A DNA stretch of 64,000 nt from Cyanophora paradoxa (taxonomy: Eukaryota > Glaucocystophyceae > Cyanophorales > Cyanophoraceae): assembly GCA_004431415.1 (NCBI GenBank), contig QPMI01000428.1, forward strand, positions 186,001-250,000, written 5' to 3'. Positions 23,063 through 32,491 of the stretch are shown one piece after another (positions within the stretch are counted from its first letter, which is position 1; each line of letters starts with the position of its first letter). A program made the translations under genes and the position numbers. The notes below the pieces were generated by a model. It ran no database searches, was not told where the DNA came from, and was given only the letters and a program-made list of their open reading frames with translations.

Positions 23063-23288
23063 TTTTCTTTTGGTGAACTACCGGCACAGTCGACGTCTCT
23101 CTCTCTCTCTGCCCAGGGGGCACAAAAGACTAAGACCCCTAGGCAAAGCAACTCAGCAACTAACTTAGTAAAACAAGAGCATGAAGAACGACAAGACAAA
23201 GAGCCAAAACCGACAAGAAAATTAGTAAAGAAGAAAGACACAGAGACAGATCTAGAAGAGACGACAAGTGAACGAGACTGAGCAGATC
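23063..23288 (-). mobile_element. 5'-truncated LINE copy (3' tail only), reverse orientation
   Basis: The reverse complement matches the last ~230 bases of the full-length LINE (57.8-58.05 kb), including the terminal block that reads tggtgaactaccggcacag here and ctgtggccggtaattcacca in the LINE. It is bounded by a perfect 15-base target-site duplication, tatactatagctatc, at 23048-23062 and 23289-23303. The A-tail side is decayed to tcttt. There is no coding capacity. Confidence 0.88.
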
Positions 23289-23392
23289 TATACTATAGCT
23301 ATCGATATCATATATTTAGCTATTATATAATTTTATCACACGCGATCGATATCGCGAGCGTTGGCGTCGTCAAAAGCTACCGTAGTACGAGG

Positions 23393-26300
23393 CTACGCGG
23401 CGATGGCGAGGAGGCCGGCGATCGCGGCGAGCTGCAGGGCGGCCCCGAGCGCGGTCGAGGCGGCGCGGGCGCCGGTCGAGGGCCAGTACGTGTCGGAGCC
23501 GGAGGTCAGGCCGGCGCCGCCGGCGATGGCGGCGTACGGGCCGAGCTTGAGCGAGCGGTCGGCGACGGCCGCCTGGACGGCGTCGGCGAGCTCCTTGCCC
23601 GTCTTGTACGCGCCGCCGGCGCCGAGCGAGACGGCGACGGAGAAGCCGCCGCCCGTGCAGGCGATGGCCGTCACGGCCACCTGCGAGCGCGAGACGGGGC
23701 CCTTGAGCGCGTTGATCGCCGCGTAGAGCGCGTCCTCCACCTGCGCGAAATACGATTAACGGCGGAAAACAGTTCTCTTATGCATGATGCCCAAGCTTGT
23801 GTTTAATTTAGCTCAGCAACGGGCGCTGAGGCGCACGGTGAGGAGGGTGTTGGAGCTCATGTGTGCGTCGCACTCGGCCTGCGTCGACTGGAAGCGGATC
23901 GAGGCGGGGGAGGGGGACGCTTGCACGGCGGCCGCGGCCGCGACGGGCGGCTCGTACGTGAAGGTGCCCGGCGCGTAAACCTTCACGACGGGATCCGCGA
24001 TGCCCGAGGCCTTCGCCCCGTTGACCTGCGGGCGATGGACGCGAATTGTTGGTCGATAATTATAATTATGTAACGAATTCCAACACCAGTGCAAGCTTAA
24101 GTGCGAGCGCGGTTAGACTCGAAACCGCGCTCACGGTGACTTGGCCCGAGTTGACGGCCGTCTTGAGCGCCGTGAAGAGGGCGGAGGCGCCGACGGAGCC
24201 GGTCGTGCCGCCTGTGGTGATCTGGTCCCGCACGACGACGCCGAAGGCGCCCGTCGTCGCCAGCAGGCGGCGGGCCGCCTTGCGCCTGCGAGGCGTTCGA
24301 TTTCAACTTTGAATATAACAATTATAATTAAGCGACGATTCTAAGCGGCCCGCGCACGAGCTCTTGCAGTCGGCGTTGCCGACGGTGATCATCGAGTCGT
24401 CGAACTTGTCCTTGTCCGAGCGGCCGTTGTTGAGCGTGTCGAGCAGGCTCTTGCGCTCTTTGTTCGGGTTGAACGAGTTCTTCCAGTCCTTGCACTGCCC
24501 GGACCGCACAATGTTAGGAACAAGTGGACAATATCACACTCCGTCTTTGCAAATGGACGGACCCTGCTCTCGGTGTCGAAGCTCGTGGAGACGGTGGTGG
24601 ACTGCTCGGTGACGTTGGACTTGACGACCACCTTCGACGTCGGGCCGGTCACGCCGGCCGCCATCGCCGCGTCCGGGGCCGCGCCGGCGCCCGTCGAGCT
24701 CGAGTTGGAGCTCGAGGCCGCCGCCGGTGCGGGGGTCGGCGTGGCCGCCGTCCCCGCGCCCGACAGCGGAGTCGGCGCCGGCGCCGGCGTGGGCGCGGGG
24801 GCGAGGACGGGGCTCGAGGGCGCCGGCGTGGGCGCCTCGGTCGCCGCACTCGGGGAAGGCGACGGGCTCTGAGAAGGACGATCGCGATCGCGAGAAAGTC
24901 GGGATCAGAGCCGCGCTTAAGCTGAAGTCATGCAACGAGGCACGCACCGGGGTGCTGGTGGCACTCGGGCTGGGCGACGGACTCTGAATATGCAAGGAAG
25001 ACAGTATCAGATCTCGAGTCTCGCGCGGGGAATATACATGCACAGTAACAAGCTCAGCGGCTTTATAATATATAATTAATTTGACAAGCTTGATTTACGC
25101 GACGTCGACGAGGGCACGCACCGGGGTGCTGGAGGGGCTCGGGCTGGGCGATGGGCTGGCCGACGGGCTCGGGCTCGGCGTGGGGAATGCAATCGTGGTG
25201 TTCAGGCGGTGGGCGAAGATGAAACCGGCTTTTGCGTTGTAAAAAGAGCCTAGCTCATTTCCGCTGTCCATGCGCATTCTCGCCCAAGCGGAGTAAATGA
25301 TGGGGTGATCGCGCGTGCCTATATCTGTGAGCGCCGGAAACGGACGGATCTCTTTTATATCCACAAATGGTTCTTCTGTCGTGAGCTCCACCCCGAAAGG
25401 GCTGAACAATGGAGCTTCAGTACCAGTCTTGAAAATAATAAAAGGCTCGCAGTTCGGAGCTGCAAGCGCCGACGCACTTGGCAGCGGACTCTATCCTCTC
25501 GCCGGCCACTTCGTTGCCGGAGGCGTCGTACGACGCGATGAACCTCTTCATCGCAGACTCCTCAATTTGAGCAACGAGCCGCCACGGGCCGTGGCTGCGC
25601 CGATCCACACGTGCACGTGCACGTGAGCATCGATCCCGGGGAAAACGATACGCAAGCGCACGTAGTTTTCACGATGGCGAGCCCGTGGACGTAGGGGGCC
25701 GCTGAGCCCGCCGCCGGGAATGTCGTAAAGTTTGAGACGACGGTGGAGGATGCACCGATCACAACCTGCGCACGCGCGTGCGCGTGGTCTAGAGGTGATT
25801 GAGCTGCGAATGCTTACGGATCCGGAACGCACCTTGACAATACGGGATGGGAGACCGTCGCCCACTGCCCGCAGGCCCCGCCGATCCGCAGGAGGCACAT
25901 ACTCGCGGACGCCGGCGTAGACGTGGACGGAGGAGCCCACAGCCTCGGCTACCAGCGAATTCGATGCTACTCTGCCCATGTTGTCAGAGGAAGAGCTGGG
26001 TGCGAGAGCCGCAACAAACGAAGAGCTTCCCCCTGAAAAGACCGCTTGTCAGTAATTACATAATTGCAAACAATCGATATCAGGTTCAGGCACGGAAGCC
26101 CAGCACCTGTAGACGGGATGGTGAAAAGGACGACGCTGTGCTTTCCGGCCTCGCTGTCCGTGAATTGACGAAGGCGCCGGCTCCCGCGATTTCTCGCAGG
26201 TGTATTACAGGTACATCCCGAATCCGGTGCTAGAACGCGCTTCGCGAGGACATAAATCTTGCCCGCGTGGTAAGTCATGGATCCGTATCCGTTCGCGAAG

Positions 26301-26758
26301 TATACGTATGCACTGGTGCAGGAGGCCGAAGCCGGATCCGGACACTCAGAGTTGGCGCTCCACAGAGTTGTGACCTCCGAGGTCGCAAGATTCAGGTAGC
26401 CGATGTACAGCCCATCTCCTATCATCCAGAAAAGGCCGCTGCTGGAGTTGGCGTGTATTGCGCGCACACCGCTGCGAAGGCGAAGGCGTCTTAGCTTAGA
26501 CTTCGCAAATAAAGACAATTTTCAGGATCACCTGAATGATGTTTCGTTCGCAGATTTAGTTGAGCCTACATTGGGCGGACCGGGCTGGTCCAGGTGGTAA
26601 CCCGCAACTGCTTGCGAAGAGCAGCTGCTGTTCACCCTGGAAATGCCAAACCCGTCCCCCACGTAGAGGTATCCTGCCGATCGACGCGCGCAGGCGGCGC
26701 GTAAGTGCCTGTTACATCGGTGAAACTCCTAGATTTGCAATTGTGCATCGGTATCTGC

Positions 26759-26792
<34 letters not shown>

Positions 26793-26796
26793 CATA

Positions 26797-26862
<66 letters not shown>

Positions 26863-27441
26863 ACACGCGCATGTACACCGACCATCAAACTGCGAGGGAG
26901 ACCTGAATGCAAACGCGGATGGCATCAGCGATCATGAGATGCCTTTAGAAATATTCAAATACGTATACGCTCGCGATCGCGATCATACGCACTCTCAATA
27001 TCGTTGACGAACTTCGCTTCAGTGCCAGTTCCTGCGTGCGTATACATATGCATGCGTAAAACGGACCATCATACACGATCGCAAGCACAACCGTCAACTC
27101 GCCTTCCACGGGCGATGTGCCGCCTCCGGCAGGCTCATTTCCCAAACAGAATGTGTAGTTCCCCTGGGCGAGGTCGTTCCAGCCGCTCCCGACGGGCAGC
27201 GAGCGGATGCCCGGCAGCAGGCGGTCCGAGAGCGCCCCGACCCCTGCGCATTCGCGCGGACTGCTCATTAGCACACCATGGCCATCCGATGATCGATCTG
27301 TGAACGTTTGTGCAGCTGGCTACGGGGGCAGTCACCGGGGCAGCTGCAGCCGAGGAGCACCGCTGCGGCGAGTGCGAATAGCAGCGAGAGACGTCGACCT
27401 CTAGATCTAGAACTCGAACTCGAGTTCGAAGAGCGGCCCAT
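23393..27441 (-). CDS. Secreted NHL/beta-propeller-like protein with Pro/Ser stalk and GPI-type tail
   Basis: Start at 27441 gives MGRSSNSSSSSRSRGRRLS followed by LLFALAAAVLLGCSCPG, a signal peptide. Exons then give NDLAQGNYTFCLGNEPAGGG, YLYVGDGFGISRVNSSCSSQ and GLFWMIGDGLYIGYLNLATS then EVTTLWSA, resembling NHL-type propeller blades (a short strand, then dLaTgeVTTla). Next come SAYVYFANGYGSMTYHAGKI, HSVVLFTIPSTG, and a segment with FGVELTTEEPFVDIKEIRPF. Two or three mini-exons encode SPSPSPS stalk units. A membrane-proximal part follows (CKDWKNSFNPNKERKSLLD; FGVVVRDQITTGGT; ALFTALKTAVNSGQVTVS; VKVYAPGTFTYEPP). The last exon ends ALGAALQLAAIAGLLAIAA, a GPI-type tail. Stop at 23393. A (TA)n tract lies in an intron. 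Surface location is well supported; ligand or function is unknown. Confidence 0.72.
26766..26860. repeat. (TA)n microsatellite
   Basis: Nearly uninterrupted TA dinucleotides in two blocks separated by atcatagt, inside an intron of the NHL-like gene. A cruciform-prone and length-variable site. Confidence 0.95.
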
Positions 27442-27794
27442 CCCGCCTTTCTGTGCGATGATCGTGCACGCGTACGTACGCGTGGACTGCCGAAACGAGA
27501 CTAGTAGCTATATATAGCTAGCTAATAGCTATAGCAGTCACCGATCATCGGATCAGCTGCAGCTGCAGCCTGCCACCCAAAGCTGCCAGGTTGCATGAGC
27601 ACTGCTGACTCAGTGAGCGAGCCGAGATGCTCACTGAGCTCGAGTCAGCTGCGCGCAGCCTGCAGAGTCAGTGAAGACTGCAGTGAGAGCTCAGGTAGCA
27701 GCTCATGATCAGTGAATTCGAAGAGATGCGCTGCTCCGCATGCGCATGATGCGCATGCGGATCCGGATCCGGATTCCGGAGCGAGCCGGCTCGA

Positions 27795-27955
27795 TCGATC
27801 TTAGTACTGTAGAACTAGAAATATTTAGTGGGCTGCATATTTATAGTACTAAAAGTTTTTTGGCGATCTACTAACTATTTCCCGCCTGCTAAAGACGAGA
27901 ATTTGTAGGGGTAGTCCCGTCTCCGCCATACAAAAGCCCTGAGAAGACCGATCTA
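27795..27955 (+). repeat. Dispersed repeat family C, copy 1
   Basis: Shares in order tagtactgtagaactagaaa (tagtactgtataactagaaa in copy 2), a gctgcatattt block, ttttttggcgatct, and aggggtagtcccgtctccgc with the copy at 29560-29750. Non-coding. Confidence 0.75.
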
Positions 27956-27989
27956 CTAAAGATTTACCAGCTGCTAAAGTGGCAGTTTT

Positions 27990-28200
27990 TGGCGTAAATT
28001 GCCGAGGCGCCGTCGCCTATATAGGCGCCGAACTCGGCAATTTAACGACTCGGCAATGTTGCCAAAGTTGCTGGGGGTAATTTTCTTAGGCCGCCATAGA
28101 GCAGAATCTGGATTCGGCAATTTATCGAACCGGCAATTCCGGTTCAACGGTTTTGGGCGAATTCGGCAATTTTTCGCCTTGGCAATTTTCCGCCTCTTAT
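27990..28200 (+). repeat. Dispersed repeat family B, copy 1 (cggcaattt-rich)
   Basis: Built from repeated (c)ggcaattt(a) words. It shares taaattgccgag, ctggattcggcaatttatcg and cggcaattccgg in order with the copy at 39650-39875. The alternating inverted words suggest a foldback or MITE-type element. No clear target duplication was identified. Confidence 0.75.
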
Positions 28201-28887
28201 AGGCTACAGCCTACAGGCTACCGTAGTACAGACTGTACAGTATAGCCTGTATTATAGGCTGTATAGGCTGTATAGGCAGTATGCGCTACGAGTTATGGCT
28301 CTATGGCGCGATTTCCGCTATACAAACCTTTTTCAAAAGTTTCCGAGTCAAGTTGATTGACTCGACTCGGCAGAGCTTTCGACCAATGGCCGCCCGGTGC
28401 CCGGTTTCGAGTCAGATTAGTGTTGCCACACTAACTTGCCAGTGTACAACTTGCCACACAACTTGCCAGGTGCCCGCGTTTTCCCCGTACTAATTCGACT
28501 TGAAAATGCCAGTGTTTTCTGATTGGGCACGTGACGGTATATTTCGCATGCTATATAAAAGCTGCTGTTGGCAGTTACTTGACGGCGGTTACTAGGACTG
28601 TACCAAGTAGCTACTAGAACCTGCCAGATAGCTAATTTACATAAGGGCAGGATCTGCCAGTTTCGCCCATCGGCAGGAAATTTTCTTCCTACCGGTAGGC
28701 GCCAACTCGTAGCGATAGCTAGTCACTGAGTGCGCATGGCAAAAAGAACGCAGTTCAACGACCTTATCGGAAGTGAAAAAAACCGGTCCACTCGCACGTC
28801 CAAAAAAGTACAAAAACAAATTAAAAAGTTGGAGGCTTGACAGCCTTGACTCCGTTTGAGTGCTTGCAAAATTTATTGCGGCAAGTT

Positions 28888-29110
28888 TTTTTTTTTTGGT
28901 GAATTACCGGCCACAGTCTCTAGACACCAGCACTGCGGGGGCTGCCCAGGGGGCATAAAGACAAAAAAGCAAAATAACTAAGACAAGAGCACGAAGAAAG
29001 ATAAGACAAAGAGCCAAAATCGACAATAAAAAAGGAAAGACACAGAGCTCGAGACAGATCGATAGCGAGAAGAGACGATAAATCGAGCAGATTTCGAAGT
29101 TATAAAAGAG
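28888..29110 (-). mobile_element. 5'-truncated LINE copy (3' tail only), reverse orientation
   Basis: The reverse complement is close to the LINE 3' end (57.85-58.05 kb): poly-T, then ggtgaattaccggccacag, ctgcccagggggcat, and a block with agccaaaatcgacaat. The homology ends within ctgctcgattt of the LINE. It is flanked by a 13-base duplication, attgcggcaagtt, at 28875-28887 and 29111-29123. Higher similarity than the copy at 23063 suggests a more recent insertion. Confidence 0.9.
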
Positions 29111-29384
29111 ATTGCGGCAAGTTAAAAGAACCGAATTTCGAAGTTATAAAAGCTGAGTGCTATGTATATATAGCTATAGGCTAATAATAGTTTATAAGTT
29201 TAAGTATTTATAATGTAGGCTAATACTGGTATAGGCTAATATAGCTATATCGATATCTAGCTTCTACATTAAGTCTATACCAGTATAAGTTTTCTGGGAG
29301 AGGTGCACCGTGCACGTGCCGGTGAGGCCTCGATCTCGGGCCTTCGAAAAAACAATTCTCGGCCCCACGGTACTCTATTGGCGA

Positions 29385-29542
29385 TTCCCGGCCCGGCCCG
29401 GAATCCCGGCCCGGATCCGGATTCCGGGCCGGAGACTCCGGACTCCGGAGTCCGGACTCCGGAGTCCGGACTCCGGACCCGGGAGTCCCGACTCCCGGAG
29501 TCCCGAGTTCGGAGTCCGGACTCCGGCCGGGATCCCGGTACT
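29385..29542. repeat. Dense array of GC palindromes (ccggactccggagtccgg type)
   Basis: About 150 bases made almost wholly of overlapping inverted words: ggatccggattcc, ggactccggagtcc, cccgggagtcccg. Either strand can fold into several alternative hairpins. No coding signal is believable here. Confidence 0.8.
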
Positions 29543-29559
29543 ACTGTAGAACTACTACT

Positions 29560-29750
29560 AGGCTAGCCTAGTAGTACTGTATAACTAGAAATATTTGGCA
29601 TGCTGCATATTTGTTGTAATAAACTTTTTGGGCGACCTATATACGGTAACTCACCAAAACAAAAAACTACTTACTAAGTTAGTAGATATTTCCTTCTTAG
29701 GGGTAGCTATAGTCCCGTCTCCGCGCAAACAAATGTCCTGCGAAGACTCA
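29560..29750 (+). repeat. Dispersed repeat family C, copy 2
   Basis: Second copy of the family at 27795. Relative to copy 1 it carries an insertion around 29645-29667 that looks like a forward scrap of the LINE 3' tail (ggtaactcaccaaaac followed by A-rich bases). Confidence 0.7.
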
Positions 29751-29762
29751 TAATCAGTGACT

Positions 29763-29824
29763 CAGAGTCTCATGAGCATGATCGATATCAGAGTCTCATG
29801 ATCAAGATCGATATCAGAGTCATA
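29763..29824 (+). repeat. 26-bp tandem repeat, about 2.4 copies
   Basis: Units at 29763-29788 and 29789-29814 share cagagtctcatga and gatcgatat, followed by a partial third unit. Non-coding. Confidence 0.85.
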
Positions 29825-29997
29825 TAATAGTACTAATTTGCGCGCGCATGCGCAGGTTCCAATTCGCCCCGCCGACTACACGGTAGTCTCTCTAAATTTA
29901 AAAAGGCGAAAATTGCCGATAATAAACCGGTGCGAAAAACCCGTACCCGGTGACCTTTGCGAACTTTAGGCTTTAGCTGGCGCTTGCGAGCTTGCGA

Positions 29998-30034
29998 TTG
30001 TTTTTTCTGGTGAATAATCTGATCTGTGAATTAC
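29998..30034 (-). mobile_element. 37-bp LINE 3'-tail scrap with target-site duplication
   Basis: A T-run followed by ctggtgaat and, further on, gtgaattacc matches the reversed LINE tail (ggtgaattaccggcc). It is flanked by an 11-base duplication, cgagcttgcga, at 29987-29997 and 30035-30045. The internal part has a partial duplication of the tail word. Confidence 0.6.
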
Positions 30035-31011
30035 CGAGCTTGCGAACTCTACACTGCAGCCGCTGGCCCGCAGTCGGTCCGCAGTGACTCCGCAGAGTCC
30101 GCACTGGGCCCGCAGAGTCGGCGCAGACCGTCGGACCGTCGGACAGCCTGAGACAGGCCATGGCCATTGGCCAGGCCCGCAGTCACTGAGTGCAGCGAGG
30201 CCCGCTGCGAGCCTGCGCATGCGACTCGGCGAGGGGACAATATACGGTTATATGCATATGCACCGTTGTCTGGACTCTGGATCCGTGGCACGGCGCGGCG
30301 CCGGCGTCGGCGCCCCCGTCAGACGGCGTCAGTACAATGAGTACATGGCCGTATACTAATGATACGTAAGTTTTTTGGCCCGTAACACGGGTGGCCGCCG
30401 GGCGTGATCATGACGGGCCTTGTGTGCGATCAATGTGACTCAGTGTGATCAGAATTGGTCGATGAGAAGCAGCATTTTCGCCAAGTTACGACCGTCCAGT
30501 GAAAGGAACTCGGAATTCCCCGACTCGGCGATGGTTGGATGTCCCCGCGCCCCCCCCCCCCCCCCCCCCCGCCAGGGGCCCGATCCATCCCACCCCCAAC
30601 CCCCCATGGCCACCCCCTCGAGCTCCCCGGCCCCCCACCCGCCCCTCCCTTCTGATATCGATTAAGCACCGCCGGCGCCGCGTGCCGCCGGCGCGCGCCC
30701 TCTCGAGCTCGGCGGGGCAGCTGAAAGTATACGTACCGCCGGCCCGTGCCGCCGGCCGCGGTGCGCATGCCCCCTCGAGCTCCCGGCAGCTGCGCATGCA
30801 GCTGCTGGCCATGGCATATCAGGGCGTGAGCCGGGGCTCCCGTGTATACGTATACTTATAATTATGCGTAGGTATACGCATGCGCATCTCGAGCTCGAGG
30901 GCATATGATTACAGGATCATATGATCATATGAGGAGCATCGCAGTGAATTGGAATCACTTTAATTTTGCCACTGGGCCAAGTAACGACCGTTCAGTGAAT
31001 TCGAAAGAAAT

Positions 31012-31034
31012 TTTATTGGTGAATTACTGGCCAC
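31012..31034 (-). mobile_element. 23-bp LINE 3'-tail scrap with target-site duplication
   Basis: The sequence ttggtgaattactggccac matches the reversed LINE 3' end with one mismatch, preceded by a short T-rich remnant of the poly-A. It is flanked by the 8-base duplication aaagaaat (31004-31011 and 31035-31042). Confidence 0.6.
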
Positions 31035-32491
31035 AAAGAAATATTCCCAAGTTGATATCGATTTCCGCAGTTCCCGGTAGCTATAGTTCGCTGTGATCAC
31101 TGATTGGGGAAGGGTAAAACACTTCCCCTGTCCCTCTCCTTTGGGCCCAACCCTACCCCAAATCGCGTTTCCCCAACCTCCTCAAAACCCGGGCCGCGCG
31201 GTACACCCTGAAAGCCCATCCCCAGGGGACCCCGAAACCGTGTCTCCCGGTCCCGTCCGACCAAAGGGTGATCCAGGAACAGGCGCCAACACCCGGGACA
31301 AAAATGGGTCCAGCGACGCACAGGGAGCAGATATACGGGCCAGACCAGTTCGAGGTCAATGCTTGCATCATGCTTGACATTTCGTTTTGCAGGAACGAGG
31401 CCGGGTACGAGCGCGGTCGCGAGGGAGGACGCCGCGCGCGCTAGCCAATCACATTGGAGAGTGCGAACTTACCCTGAGAAACCTCTTAAAGTACCCCCCG
31501 GCCGCTTTCTCCCCCGGGCGCCGCAGCTCGGCTCGGCTCAACAATGGTTACGCCTCTCGCGCGCGCGGCAGTTTGCTGTGGCTCAGCGGCTAGCCGCGCC
31601 AACCGCGCACGCCCCGACGCAATTGCACAAGACGGCCGCAAGCCGGCCGCACTTGGCCGGCTATGCCACTTGCAACGAGCCGACGCCCGCGCGGCGCGCG
31701 CGCCGCGCGACGAAGAGCCCCCGCGCGCGCGCGACGCAGACCCCCCCCGCGCGCGCGATGCGCATGCTTGCTGCAGCCGCTGATCATGAGCTGGCCCGCT
31801 GCGCAAGCGCCCTTACGGACCCTCCGGCCGCTTTCTGAGCGGAGCGTGAGCTTGAGCAGCGTCCCCGCGCCCGCGCCCAGATCGCGCGGAGGCCTAGGCG
31901 CCGGCCGCGCCAGCCCCTAGGCCTAGGCCTAGGCGCCGCGCGCCTCCGCGCCACGCCGTGACGCACCCGCAGCACATGCGCACTCGTGCACCCGCCACGC
32001 CTCACGCGCGCGACGACCGCGCGCGGGGCATGCGCGCGCAGGAGGTCGAGCACGCCCATACAAGGTTCCGCGCCCTATATAGCTAGGCACTGAGGCCTAC
32101 CTACCTCTAGAGGACAGCTCGCCTCGATCGCGAGGACAGCTCGCCTGGCATGGCCAGCTTCGGAGCCGGCCCGGCGGCTCGCCCGCCCACGTGCACCGCG
32201 CGCCTTCTTAAGCTTAAGCTTATATAATTATGCTTAAGTCCCTGCTCTCTGCATCTAGATCTAGATCTTCGGATACGCCGCGGTTACATGCCCTTCCCCG
32301 GACCCAACTGACGCGCGCGCGCGGCAAGTCAGTGGCCCTTTTATAAATAGTTACGTATATGTATACTTTCGCTACAATCCTCTTCTTGTGTGCAGACATC
32401 TTTCAATACTTTGATGCTCGTTACTGCCATATTTCGCTTGTATTGTCTTCATTTAAAATCCCTGACTCTGCACTTTAAACTTGAAAGACGG

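Larger units (their letters stand above)
27442..32491. other. Gene-poor repeat island
   Basis: About 5 kb without a supported gene. It is packed with diverged repeats (families B, C and D), LINE tail fragments, foldback sequences (29150-29290 has arms containing actggtatag) and long palindromic GC tracts. The interval 31110-31340 has different composition (gentle C richness, few palindromes) and an open frame on each strand, but nothing recognisable. 31480-32060 is very GC-rich with many gcgcgc words. Confidence 0.6.

Noticed and set aside
31093-31380. Short gene in the 31.1-31.4 kb segment of distinct composition
   Set aside because: Both strands are open for about 75-95 codons but neither shows splice borders, motifs or a protein-like hydrophobic pattern I can defend.
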